From Bacteroidota bacterium (GTDB taxonomy: Bacteria; Bacteroidota; Bacteroidia; UKL13-3): DNA of 64,000 nucleotides. Each line of letters starts with the position of its first letter. Positions within the stretch are counted from its first letter, which is position 1. Below are positions 56,154 to 64,000 of the stretch, piece after piece. The position numbers were made by a program, and so were the translations under genes. The notes under the pieces are model-generated. The model did not search any database, was not told where the DNA came from, and was given only the letters and a program-made list of their open reading frames with translations. The DNA lies in contig JAIXWI010000038.1 in the NCBI GenBank assembly GCA_027491355.1, forward strand, positions 32,322 to 96,321, read 5' to 3'.

Positions 56154-58376
56154 CTACCTTAAAAGTGTGGTAGTTCCATACATACTCTTTGCTGGTTGTG
56201 ATGGCAATTTGTACTGAATGGTATAAAAATAAACGCCATCTGCACATTCCACACCTTTAAACCGGCCATCCCATTTGTCATTCGGATTGGTTGTATTGAA
56301 GATGAGCTCACCCCACCTGTTAAAAACAGACCACTCAAGTTGTTCAAATGAACAGTTACAAATAGGATAAAATTTGTCGTTAGCACCGTCTGCATTGGGG
56401 GTAAAAATATTTGGAACAAACAATTGACAAACTACCGTATCATCCTTACAATCTATGATTGTCAATGACTGATACAATGTGTCTATCCCACACGAAAAAT
56501 TAACAATAGCACTGACTTTGTATTTACCTGATTTTGTAAACAAATGTTTAGGCGTTAAAGCCGTCGATGAATTGCTTGAACCACTTGCCGGGTCATCAAA
56601 ATTCCAATTGATGCTTGATACTGCTGAGCCTGTAAGAATTGAAAACGGAATGCTATCATTTAAACAAGTATCTGTTGAAGCAATGGCGCCATCACAACAC
56701 AAACCTACAGAAAGTCTTCTACAAATTGTTTTTTCAGGAAAGCCAGGTTCTTTATACGCAACACAAACATTGTAAAATCCTGCAGTAGTGAATGTATGTG
56801 TTGGAAAAGGAACAGGGCTTGCTCCAGTAATAGTTACCGTATCGTTTGTGCCACTCAAAGGATCGTCAAAGTTCCAAAAGAAATAAGGTGAACTACTTGT
56901 GCCTTCTGCCTGAAATGTAATATTTGCAGGTAAATTACAGGTATCACCGATTAGTTTTATTCCAATTATTTTAGGGCTAGGATTGCTACAATCTACAATG
57001 CCTAAATTGATCAAAAATAAAGTATCAAAACCACAGGTATTGCTAAGAATTGCACGTACATTATAGTTGCCAATTCCAGCATATGAATGGCTAACTTTTG
57101 AACCAACAGCTGAATTGTTCACTCCTGAGCTTGGCTCACCGAAATCCCATGTAATGGATGAAATACCTGCAAGGTTTTGTAATGTAAATTGAGTGGTACT
57201 ACCAATACATGTATCTGAATAAACAATACCATTGGAGTTTGTTAGTGGCAGATCGTTGGTGTAATAGATCCATTTAGGTAATCCATAGCCTCCGCCACCA
57301 ATTTGATCAGGAATTGCATTTTTTTGATAGCCACACAAATCGCCTAGTTTGTCTGGGCAATTGATGACATCTAAGCTTCCATTGTTGACATAAATTTTGT
57401 TGTCAATTGCCAATTGAACCGAAGCCGGCACAGAGAATGCGCCAATAGGTAATTCGTAAAATGAGCTTTGTATGGTAGCAGCTACATTGCTTGAAAGGTC
57501 GAATTGAACCAATTTTTCAAGGTTAGTTACGTACAACAATTTCCCATTTGGCGAGAATTCAATTCCATAAATCAATGGACTAGACAGTTGGTGCTTCCAT
57601 GTAATCGGATTTGATATTTTTCCGGTTGCATTGTCAAAATCAAACAACTCGAGGGATGCGCCAAATGTAACTCCTATTGCCAACTTATTGAATTGCCGAT
57701 TTACTTTCATATGGCCAGCACCATTTACTTGAGCAGCACCAACGGATGAAACAACAGGACTACTTTGAATGCCTGCAGCTGTAATTTTAAATGAAAAAAA
57801 GCTATTGCCAAGGTCATCATGTGTAATGAGCCAATAACCCAGCTTGTCGGCAGTAGGAACAAGTTCTAATTTCTCGGAAGTTGTTCTAAACAATAATTTA
57901 TTCTTTTGACCCGCTACCACATCTCCCAATCCATTGTCCAAAGTCATATCAACCAGGCTATACCTTACCCCATTATTAGAAGATTGCTCATCTATTGTAA
58001 CAATATAATACAAATTACTACTTTCAGGTTTTGGCACAATCAAAGCAGCTGTTGTTGAAGACTGCAAGCTTGACGTACCTCCTAACAAGCCAGTCCCATT
58101 GGGCATGATTTGGTTATTCGCATTCCAAACTTTAATACCATCGGTATAAAACAACAATGCACCTGTATTTCTATCGGCAACTGAGGCACTGCCTTCAGGA
58201 GTGCTTATTTCTGAACCTGCTACATCACTTGGTGGATTGGTATTAAAATTGATGCCACCACTTCTTCCAAATCGCCATTGATTGTTTTGCTTTTGGGCAA
58301 TAGAAAAACCGCTTCTTAAGATGAATAAAACAATGAGCAGGAGTTTGAGGAATTTCACTTTCGAATTTATTTGCAT
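56154..58376 (-). CDS. T9SS type B cargo protein with PKD-like domains
   Basis: 740 residues. Signal peptide (about 1-28, SIAQ). The N-terminal region (about 30-385) is beta-rich with propeller-like repeats such as FSPNGKLLYVTNLEKLVQFD. Three PKD-like modules follow (about 385-465, 475-565, 570-645; each with a VSHSYAGIGNYNVRA or HTFTTAGFYNVCVAY type motif). The end is a T9SS type B (gliding-motility CTD) sorting domain with VPNIFTPNADGANDKF and VFNRWGELIFNT. It is exported and placed on the cell surface, function unknown. Confidence 0.85.
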   Translation of the reverse strand: MQINSKVKFLKLLLIVLFILRSGFSIAQKQNNQWRFGRSGGINFNTNPPSDVAGSEISTPEGSASVADRNTGALLFYTDGIKVWNANNQIMPNGTGLLGGTSSLQSSTTAALIVPKPESSNLYYIVTIDEQSSNNGVRYSLVDMTLDNGLGDVVAGQKNKLLFRTTSEKLELVPTADKLGYWLITHDDLGNSFFSFKITAAGIQSSPVVSSVGAAQVNGAGHMKVNRQFNKLAIGVTFGASLELFDFDNATGKISNPITWKHQLSSPLIYGIEFSPNGKLLYVTNLEKLVQFDLSSNVAATIQSSFYELPIGAFSVPASVQLAIDNKIYVNNGSLDVINCPDKLGDLCGYQKNAIPDQIGGGGYGLPKWIYYTNDLPLTNSNGIVYSDTCIGSTTQFTLQNLAGISSITWDFGEPSSGVNNSAVGSKVSHSYAGIGNYNVRAILSNTCGFDTLFLINLGIVDCSNPSPKIIGIKLIGDTCNLPANITFQAEGTSSSPYFFWNFDDPLSGTNDTVTITGASPVPFPTHTFTTAGFYNVCVAYKEPGFPEKTICRRLSVGLCCDGAIASTDTCLNDSIPFSILTGSAVSSINWNFDDPASGSSNSSTALTPKHLFTKSGKYKVSAIVNFSCGIDTLYQSLTIIDCKDDTVVCQLFVPNIFTPNADGANDKFYPICNCSFEQLEWSVFNRWGELIFNTTNPNDKWDGRFKGVECADGVYFYTIQYKLPSQPAKSMYGTTTLLR

Positions 58377-58441
58377 TACTTAACAACAATGCATGTCTTT
58401 TGTTTTCGTGTACCAAATAAATTCACGCTTTTGGCAGAGGG

Positions 58442-59524
58442 CTAATGCTTGTATGCTGAATAGGAGGTAAACATTTTACCGTCAAAAAGATAGAGACCTG
58501 TTTCTCTCGTTCCCACCCAAATATTGCCACTTGTATCTTCTAAAATTGACCAAATACCCGGGTACGTCATACTTGATTTAGGCATGAAACAGGTGAATTT
58601 TTTGGAGACCGCCGAAGGATTGTACAAACACATGCCATCACCTCCTAACCAGATATTGCCATTTTTAGTAGCTATAATTCGAGCCACTATACCTGGTAGT
58701 CCATCCTTCTTACTAAAACTTGTAAATGTTTTGCCATTGTAGCAGTATGCCCCACCCCAATTGCTGAACCAAATATTGCCAGCTTTGTCTTGTGTTTGTG
58801 GCCATGCCCAATTATGCGGTTTTGGTTTGGGTCCATTCTGAAACAATACTTCCAATTTAAGGTTGGTAAGGGTTTTTCCATCGTACTTGAACACCCCTTC
58901 ATTGGTTCTTCCACCTAACCAAATATTACCCTCCCTGTCTTCCAAAATTCGTTCCACTTTGTCATTGCTACCTAGAATACTATTTGCGGCTTCTTTCATT
59001 TCAAACAACTCAAAAGACTTGCCATCGTAAATGTAAACACCATCTATTGTTACTAACCAAATTTTACCATTTCTAGCCTGCAGCATACTGTAAATTGTGT
59101 GTTTGTTGCTGTAGTACTTATTCGTATTGGGAGTGAGGTATTTGGGTATAGGAATTTGAATTTTGGAAAATGTGCTGCCATTGTAAACGCAAAGACCCGC
59201 ATCCGTTCCTATCCAAATTTTGCCAGAGTTGTCTTCCAACATACTAGAAATGTTATTGCTGATGAGCCCATCAGTTATCAAGAACTGACGAAACGATTTT
59301 CCGTCATATTCATAAAGTCCATTTTCTGTGGTTCCAAACCAAAGTTTACCTGTTTTGTCTTGTAAACTACAATACACGTTGCCATACCTGGGGTCACCAA
59401 TGGTTTTTACAAGCATTGGATGTGGTGGTGCTTCTTGAACCGGGGCTTTCTCTGCTTCGTTGCAAGCAATTCCGAAAAGTGAGAGGTATAAGAATGTAAA
59501 AATTGGTGTTTTTAAAAAATGCAT
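58442..59524 (-). CDS. Lipoprotein with two-component-regulator propeller repeats
   Basis: 360 residues. Signal peptide with lipobox FGIAC (Cys21). The rest is repeats of the Reg_prop type, for example LWFGTTENGLYEYDGKSF, IWIGTDAGLCVYNGSTF and IWVGTRETGLYLFDGKMF, about seven blades. Such repeats usually form the sensor of hybrid histidine kinases, but here there is no kinase, membrane helix or DNA-binding part. It is a free lipid-anchored propeller; ligand unknown. Confidence 0.8.
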   Translation of the reverse strand: MHFLKTPIFTFLYLSLFGIACNEAEKAPVQEAPPHPMLVKTIGDPRYGNVYCSLQDKTGKLWFGTTENGLYEYDGKSFRQFLITDGLISNNISSMLEDNSGKIWIGTDAGLCVYNGSTFSKIQIPIPKYLTPNTNKYYSNKHTIYSMLQARNGKIWLVTIDGVYIYDGKSFELFEMKEAANSILGSNDKVERILEDREGNIWLGGRTNEGVFKYDGKTLTNLKLEVLFQNGPKPKPHNWAWPQTQDKAGNIWFSNWGGAYCYNGKTFTSFSKKDGLPGIVARIIATKNGNIWLGGDGMCLYNPSAVSKKFTCFMPKSSMTYPGIWSILEDTSGNIWVGTRETGLYLFDGKMFTSYSAYKH

Positions 59525-59726
59525 TGTTGACTAAATTGCTTGTGTATGCAAAGGCTGCTCATTGCTCACAAATTGCGTTCAATTGATATGAGGCTTTTGA
59601 ATAAGCTTCGTTCAAATAAATTTCAAAATCTTTAGTTGTCACCTTCTAAGTAAAAATAGTGCTTGTAGCATGGTTCATATCAAATGTATCATTTTCCATT
59701 CTACCAACCTATTGTTCATTCCTCTC

Positions 59727-60812
59727 TCAATAAGCTTTTGCCAAAGAAGTAAATATTGTCCACCAATCAGCCTTACCCTCTTTCTTGCCAAGTCTTACAA
59801 TAATTAAATCTTTTGAAGGATGAACATAAATAAATTGTCCTAGTATACCTTCTGCCATAAAATCTTCATTTGGTGTTGGCAACCACCATTGGTATTGATA
59901 AAAATTTACACTTCCTTCAGAGGTGTCGAGCTTTGTAGATGTCTCAACCCATTTTTGTGATACAATTTGTTTTCCATTCCAATTGCCCTTGTTTTTATAG
60001 AGACGTCCTATCTTAGCAAAATCTCTTGCTCTGGCGTTCAAACAACAAAATGTTTTTTCTATGCCATTCGTTTTACTGTCTATACTCCAAGATGCATTAT
60101 ATTCCATACCAAGCGGTGTCCATATTTTTTCTTGTAAATAGGAAGTAATGGTCTTATCCTTTAACAAACGTTCCAAAATCAAACCTAAGAGTTGAGTGTT
60201 ACCACTTACATACTCAAATTGTTTACCAGGTTCTGTTTTTAATTTCATCCTATCAATTTCTTTTCTAAGTTGAAGGCCATAATAGAATGAAGCCGCATCA
60301 CCAAATGGGTTGATATAGCTTTCATTAAACTGAATACCCGATGTCATTTGCAACAGGTGTTTAATTGTTACTTTTCTAAATCCATTTTTAATTAATTCAG
60401 GAATATAATTGGTAATAGGCTCTTCAACAGATTTAATGAGCCCATCTTCTATGGCACACCCTATTAAAATTGATGTAACAGATTTAGCCATTGAAAAAGA
60501 AGGGACAATACTTATTTTGTCATAACCTTTAAAATATTTTTCATATTGAATGGTATCGTTTTTAATGATTAAAAAAGCGACCGTATTGTTTTCGTTTAAA
60601 TATTTATCAAACGGTATATCATTTATTTCTTTTGGAAATTTGCCATGGCTTGTTTCCTGAAAATTAAAAGGAACTGGATTGGCGACTAATGGTCTTGAAT
60701 GAAATTTTTGATGATCATTTATGTCTGCAAAATTGTAAAAAACAAACCGTCCTAATTGACAGGATGAGATGATGAAACAAGCAATCATCAAAAAAAGTTT
60801 ATTTCTATTCAT
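59727..60812 (-). CDS. Serine hydrolase of the class C beta-lactamase / DD-peptidase-like family, lipoprotein
   Basis: 361 residues from the ATG at 60812, chosen because it gives a signal peptide with lipobox ISSC (Cys18). Nucleophile Ser107 and Lys110 in SFSMAKS; the tyrosine motif is YVSGN (Tyr201). TSGIQFNESY and WGEXX-like loops fit the family. Family members include esterases, D-aminopeptidases and beta-lactamase relatives; a drug-resistance role is not implied. Transcribed alone, 2 kb from other genes of its strand. Confidence 0.82.
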   Translation of the reverse strand: MNRNKLFLMIACFIISSCQLGRFVFYNFADINDHQKFHSRPLVANPVPFNFQETSHGKFPKEINDIPFDKYLNENNTVAFLIIKNDTIQYEKYFKGYDKISIVPSFSMAKSVTSILIGCAIEDGLIKSVEEPITNYIPELIKNGFRKVTIKHLLQMTSGIQFNESYINPFGDAASFYYGLQLRKEIDRMKLKTEPGKQFEYVSGNTQLLGLILERLLKDKTITSYLQEKIWTPLGMEYNASWSIDSKTNGIEKTFCCLNARARDFAKIGRLYKNKGNWNGKQIVSQKWVETSTKLDTSEGSVNFYQYQWWLPTPNEDFMAEGILGQFIYVHPSKDLIIVRLGKKEGKADWWTIFTSLAKAY

Positions 60813-61029
60813 CCTTTTTGGTTGTGCCATGTTTTCATTATGTTGTAATATGTGATGTCTTACCTATTTATGTATAGGTTTTAGCTTTACTGGAGAGGCA
60901 CTTTTGGCATCTAATTTCAAAACCTTTAACAAGATCCAAATATAGAAAATTGAACCTAAATAGCAGATTGGGCTTTATCAATTTCATCAATAATCCGTTT
61001 GTAAATAACAAGTTGTAGTTTTATTCATT

Positions 61030-61517
61030 AATCTTTAATACTTGCTAAGGCTTTTTTTAATACTCATCATTATTTTGTTGGGAGTGAGTTGCTTTAAAAC
61101 AATATCGTTACTTAATTATTTCCTTTTGTTTTCAAGTTAATTTTCTAGTAAATCATGTCCAAATATGCGTTTTCTGCTAACGAACTTTTGGTGCATTACG
61201 CTCTAGAATGGAGCAATATTTTTAAGTTTTTCCTTGTTGCATTTTTTCATAATTTGTTTCTGCTACAATTCATAAAAATATACCGGTTATTACAGAAAAC
61301 TTCATTCAGCATTGTGCTCCAATGCCAGGTCTTTACGTGTCGTTTTGCTAGCTATTTGCCTCCAATCTCAATACGATTGACATATTTCTCAATCAGTTGT
61401 AGTGTTGCAATAAACATTTTGCTACCAGCTGGAATTTCAGCAAATGCTTTTCAGTAAGTTTTATTTGGGGTGCTTTTAGTTGGCTTAACTTGTCAATCCA
61501 ACTTTTTTCTTTGTCAT
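61030..61517 (-). pseudogene. Decayed gene for a MGMT-like (6-O-methylguanine methyltransferase superfamily) conserved protein
   Basis: Read on the minus strand, fragments in shifting frames line up into one protein. They start at an ATG at 61517: MTKKK, then KSWIDKLSQLKAPQIKLTEK, AFAEIPAGSKMFIATLQLIE, RKDLALEHNAE, VITGIFL, IVAETNYEKMQQGK, KNIAPF and RKRIFGHDLL. This order resembles MGMT-like proteins of about 110-190 residues (KSWxxKL, xKMxIAT, DLAxxH, TGIFxxIVAE, ITPFWRV). Lesions include at least two frameshifts (near 61505 and 61443) and stops at about 61352, 61304, 61271 and 61204. More coding-like remnants run to about 60950. A call from memory of the family, without alignment. Confidence 0.6.
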
Positions 61518-61591
61518 ATTGCTGCTATACATTTATTCTTGTTCTCATCAACTCCAATGAGCACGTTAAAAAAGTACCTGATTAAATGCGG

Positions 61592-63016
61592 TTACAGTTT
61601 TATAAATTTTAAAACAGACTTAGAACATCCTGTTAAAATTTCAATAGGGTAAATACCCTGAACAAATTTATCAGATTCTATGATTATGGAGTGTTTGCCT
61701 TCAGTAAAGTCTTGAGCACATATTTCTTTTATGAATAACCCGTTCGAGTTATATATTTTAATTGAAACAAATTGTTTGTTTGAAACGTAAAATGACAATG
61801 TACTTTCTCCAAAACAGGGATTCGGATATAGAAATGCATTTTTAATTGGCCGATAATTTTCATCTGGTATAGCATTAAAAATGGAAATATTTGAACGCAA
61901 TTGCACAAAACGGTTTGGAGATTCTGTCATAGCATAAATTTTACCATCAGGCGCTTGTCTGATATCTCTAAAACGGGCATAACCATTCATGCTTCTTGTT
62001 GATGAAACCCTTTTATTGTCTTTCATTTTAAGCCAATGTATATGAGTACCCGCCAATGCGCCAATCAGAATATCAACCTCATTGTTTGGCTGGTTATTTT
62101 TGATAAAAGTCATGCCGCTTGGAGCAATAGATGGAACCCAATATGTAAGTGGAAGTTCCATTCCTGGAAGGCTCGTATCGGGTGTAATTGGACTTCCATC
62201 GTAGTTGATGCCATAGGTTACCTCAGGCCAGCCATAATTGGTATTTGCTTGAATTAAATTGAGTTCATCGCCACCCCTTGGACCGTGTTCATGGGCATAT
62301 ATTTCTCCTGTTGCAGGGTTCATTGCCATACCTTGGATATTTCGATTTCCCCAGCAAAAAATTTCTGGTTTTGTATTTGCAATCCCTACAAGTGGGTTGG
62401 ATATGGGGATGGTTCCATCATCATTGAATCGCAATACTTTGCCAAGGTGGCTATTTTTATTTTGTGCCTCATCTTGTGCTCCCCGATCGCCAACAGACAT
62501 ATATAGCAAGTTGTTATTGTCAAAAACGATACGACTACCAAAATGTGCACCAGAATTACGTATCGGTAACGCTCTAAATAATTCAGTAAAATTTTGAAGT
62601 TGGTTACCTACAAGTACACCTCTTCCCAAAGCGGTTGTTTGACCACCAATTGCAGCAACTGCATAGGTAATGTATACATAGCTGTTACTATTGAAATTTG
62701 GATGTATGGCTATGTCTAATAATCCCCCTTGACCATTTTGTGATACGGTTGGCACACCACTTATCTCATTAAGTGTCTGGGTAGAAATTTTAAAATGAAA
62801 CACTTTCCCTCTTTTTTCAGTGAACAAAACTTCATCGCTGTTGATAAATGTAAACCCCCATGGAGCTGACATGTTGTTGATCAATATTTTTTCTTCAACT
62901 AATTCTAGGCTTTGGCAATAGCTTGTACTGGCAGTCAATACAAAGAGCATATTCATCATTACTAAACCCAATTTAATTTTGAATGTTAAGTCAGCAAAGC
63001 ATTTCATTTTTTTCAT
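61592..63016 (-). CDS. PQQ-dependent sugar dehydrogenase-like protein with T9SS type A sorting domain
   Basis: 474 residues. Signal peptide (about 1-35, ending SYCQS). Beta-propeller motifs of the glucose/sorbosone dehydrogenase family: MSAPWGFTFINSDEVLFTEK, GQGGLLDIAIHPNFNSNSYV, HLGKVLRFNDDGTIP and HEHGPRGGDELNLI (catalytic-side region). The C-terminal 75 residues (FLYPNPCFGESTLSFYV onward, ending SVLKFIKL) are a T9SS type A sorting domain. It is probably a secreted or surface aldose oxidoreductase. Start may be Met1 or Met4. Confidence 0.9.
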   Translation of the reverse strand: MKKMKCFADLTFKIKLGLVMMNMLFVLTASTSYCQSLELVEEKILINNMSAPWGFTFINSDEVLFTEKRGKVFHFKISTQTLNEISGVPTVSQNGQGGLLDIAIHPNFNSNSYVYITYAVAAIGGQTTALGRGVLVGNQLQNFTELFRALPIRNSGAHFGSRIVFDNNNLLYMSVGDRGAQDEAQNKNSHLGKVLRFNDDGTIPISNPLVGIANTKPEIFCWGNRNIQGMAMNPATGEIYAHEHGPRGGDELNLIQANTNYGWPEVTYGINYDGSPITPDTSLPGMELPLTYWVPSIAPSGMTFIKNNQPNNEVDILIGALAGTHIHWLKMKDNKRVSSTRSMNGYARFRDIRQAPDGKIYAMTESPNRFVQLRSNISIFNAIPDENYRPIKNAFLYPNPCFGESTLSFYVSNKQFVSIKIYNSNGLFIKEICAQDFTEGKHSIIIESDKFVQGIYPIEILTGCSKSVLKFIKL

Positions 63017-63174
63017 TTTGCTATTTATTTTATTGATAGATGTATGTTACTTTATTAAATCTGCTTGTTCCAATTCTTATAGATAATGTATTTATACCGA
63101 TATACCTAATGTAAAAATATCAATCATTTGTTTCTTATACTATCAATTTGTATTTAAATTTAACCTTACAAAGA

Positions 63175-63690
63175 TTATTGCTTAAAAGGTATATCTGTGA
63201 AATTACCATTTTGAACTTGAAAAATATTTGTATTTGAAACCAAATTAAAAATAAATGTACCAGATATCGTTTTATTTGTTGTATCATATTGAGTGATAAC
63301 AACTGAACCTTGATGTTTAAAATCAGAGCTAAAATGGATTAAGTTATTGCCTTCTAAAATAGAAAGTTTTGCATTGTTTGCATTGATACCGTCAATTTTA
63401 TATATACCTGTATCAGTAATACTTTCAATAAAAATGGTTAATCTACCCGTGTTACTAGAAGTATCATCCGTATACTTTCCAAAACTCACAAGTGTTCATT
63501 CATCAGCATTCATTCCACCTCTAATTGCAAAGTAATCAACACCTCTAACTGGAGTTAATTTGCTTGAACTACCTGATGTTGTTTTCCAATCTTTATAAAC
63601 ACTATTTGCCGTAATGACTTTTGCACTAAAACCAGTGCTATCCATTAACAAATTTGACTTTATCATAGTTTCTGATTCTTTTTTCTTGCA
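63175..63690 (-). pseudogene. Broken DUF6252-like lipoprotein gene
   Basis: The intact part from a GTG at 63489 gives 104 residues ending GNFTDIPF, the usual C-terminal pattern of DUF6252-like proteins (ISGTFIF before it). The same frame continues upstream through an in-frame TGA at 63496-63498, with MDSTGFSAKVITANSVYKDW and YFAIRGGMNADE, up to a Cys-Lys-Lys-Lys start of a mature lipoprotein (Cys codon 63688-63690). The signal peptide is missing: a repeat unit begins at 63691. So there is a stop plus a 5' truncation. Alternatively a short form starts at Met 63666. Confidence 0.6.
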
Positions 63691-63871
63691 AGTGTGAGGA
63701 AGCGTTTGGATATAGCCTCATTGCAAGCAATGAGTATTTGTGTTATTTCCGAATAGCAGCAATTGCTGCGCAATTTTGAGTGTCGGTGAGGAATGATTTA
63801 AGAAGGTTCTCATTGCAACGCAATGAGTAATTGAGGTATTTCCGAACAGTAGCAATTGCTTCGCAATTTTG
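63691..63871. repeat. Two imperfect tandem copies (about 90 bp) of a two-hairpin unit
   Basis: Copy 1 is about 63691-63778 and copy 2 about 63779-63871. Each starts AGTGT..GAGG, then a CTCATTGC/GCAATGAG hairpin (63717-63734 and 63809-63827), then ATTTCCGAA, then AGCAATTGCT next to GCAATTTTG, a second palindrome. The loops differ (AA versus AAC), so the stems are conserved while the loops drift, which suggests selection on structure. Confidence 0.75.
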
Positions 63872-63901
63872 GCTTTCGATCGTTAAGAAGTGGCAGGATT
63901 A

Positions 63902-63915
63902 CCGCCTAACGGCGG
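63902..63915. repeat. Small GC-rich hairpin
   Basis: CCGCC-TAAC-GGCGG, the only GC-rich stem in this stretch, between the tandem repeats and the third copy of the CTCATTGC hairpin. Confidence 0.5.
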
Positions 63916-63952
63916 AGGACCATTGGGGGTGGCTGAACAAGAGAGAAAAAGA

Positions 63953-63985
63953 CTCATTGCGTTGCAATGAGTTCCTTTTTTGCAT
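63953..63985 (+). terminator. Third CTCATTGC hairpin followed by a T run
   Basis: CTCATTGC-GTT-GCAATGAG (63953-63971) is the same stem as in the two repeat units, and is followed by TTCCTTTTTT. Read on the plus strand this resembles an intrinsic terminator. On the other strand it could close a gene lying beyond the window edge. Confidence 0.5.
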
Positions 63986-64000
63986 AAAAAAACTCCCTCA

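Noticed and set aside
61155..61457. Plus-strand 100-residue open frame
   Set aside because: It lies opposite the MGMT-like remnant; its sequence is the antisense of that gene and has no domain.
63691..63985. CRISPR array
   Set aside because: Only two full units with related rather than unique sequence between hairpins, no spacers and no cas genes.

Overview
The window is a chromosomal segment of a member of the Bacteroidota. It is AT-rich by eye. Evidence for the phylum: TAnnTTTG-type -7 promoter boxes instead of sigma70 boxes, few Shine-Dalgarno sequences, gliding-motility genes gldA-gldF-gldG, proteins with C-terminal type 9 secretion (T9SS) sorting domains, lipoproteins with CKK or similar residues after the lipobox Cys, and a FtsZ ending in the phylum-typical FLHDNVD peptide. 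MurE carries the DNPR motif, so the peptidoglycan is probably of the meso-diaminopimelate type. I would place it near Chitinophagales, Sphingobacteriales or Flavobacteriales but cannot resolve the order.

Layout. 1-3.9 kb: tail of an ECF sigma factor with an overlapping membrane-anchored beta-barrel protein, a subtilase and a WG-repeat protein. 4-6.7 kb: an AlkB-like hydroxylase, an orphan CoA-transferase beta subunit and malate dehydrogenase. 6.8-13.2 kb: gldAFG with a DUF4340 protein, a CNNM/CorC-type membrane protein and a HAD phosphatase. 13.2-29.5 kb: a nearly complete dcw cluster on the minus strand (mraZ to ftsZ), preceded by a three-repeat MraZ operator and a DnaA-box cluster, and followed by a small caspase/CHAT-like protein. 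29.7-35 kb: TPR lipoprotein, pheT, coiled-coil protein, zapA and rny. 35-40 kb: bifunctional FTCD, a PIF1-like helicase and aat. 40-45.6 kb: the rod-shape operon mreB-mreC-mreD-mrdA-rodA. 45.7-51.6 kb: purH, purN, a lipoprotein, ribH, a TPR protein and pdhA. 51.7-55.5 kb: recF and its DUF721 partner, then a umuD-umuC-SRAP operon. 55.5-64 kb: exported accessory proteins (T9SS cargo, a beta-propeller lipoprotein, a serine hydrolase, a sugar dehydrogenase), two decayed genes and a palindromic repeat array.

How the genes fit together. Cell envelope growth dominates: the dcw cluster makes lipid II and the divisome, mre/mrdA/rodA make the elongasome, and zapA with its coiled-coil neighbour links to FtsZ. 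The stem-loops after scoB and rny are perfect 21 and 27 bp palindromes with AAA loops, both between convergent genes. Most of the window is ordinary core genome. The unusual parts are the mraZ upstream region, the caspase-like protein, the umuDC-SRAP operon, and the decaying right end, where a MGMT-like gene and a DUF6252-like lipoprotein gene are broken and the latter abuts a multi-hairpin repeat. I did not find a clear new multi-gene system. No tRNA, rRNA, CRISPR array or insertion sequence was recognised.
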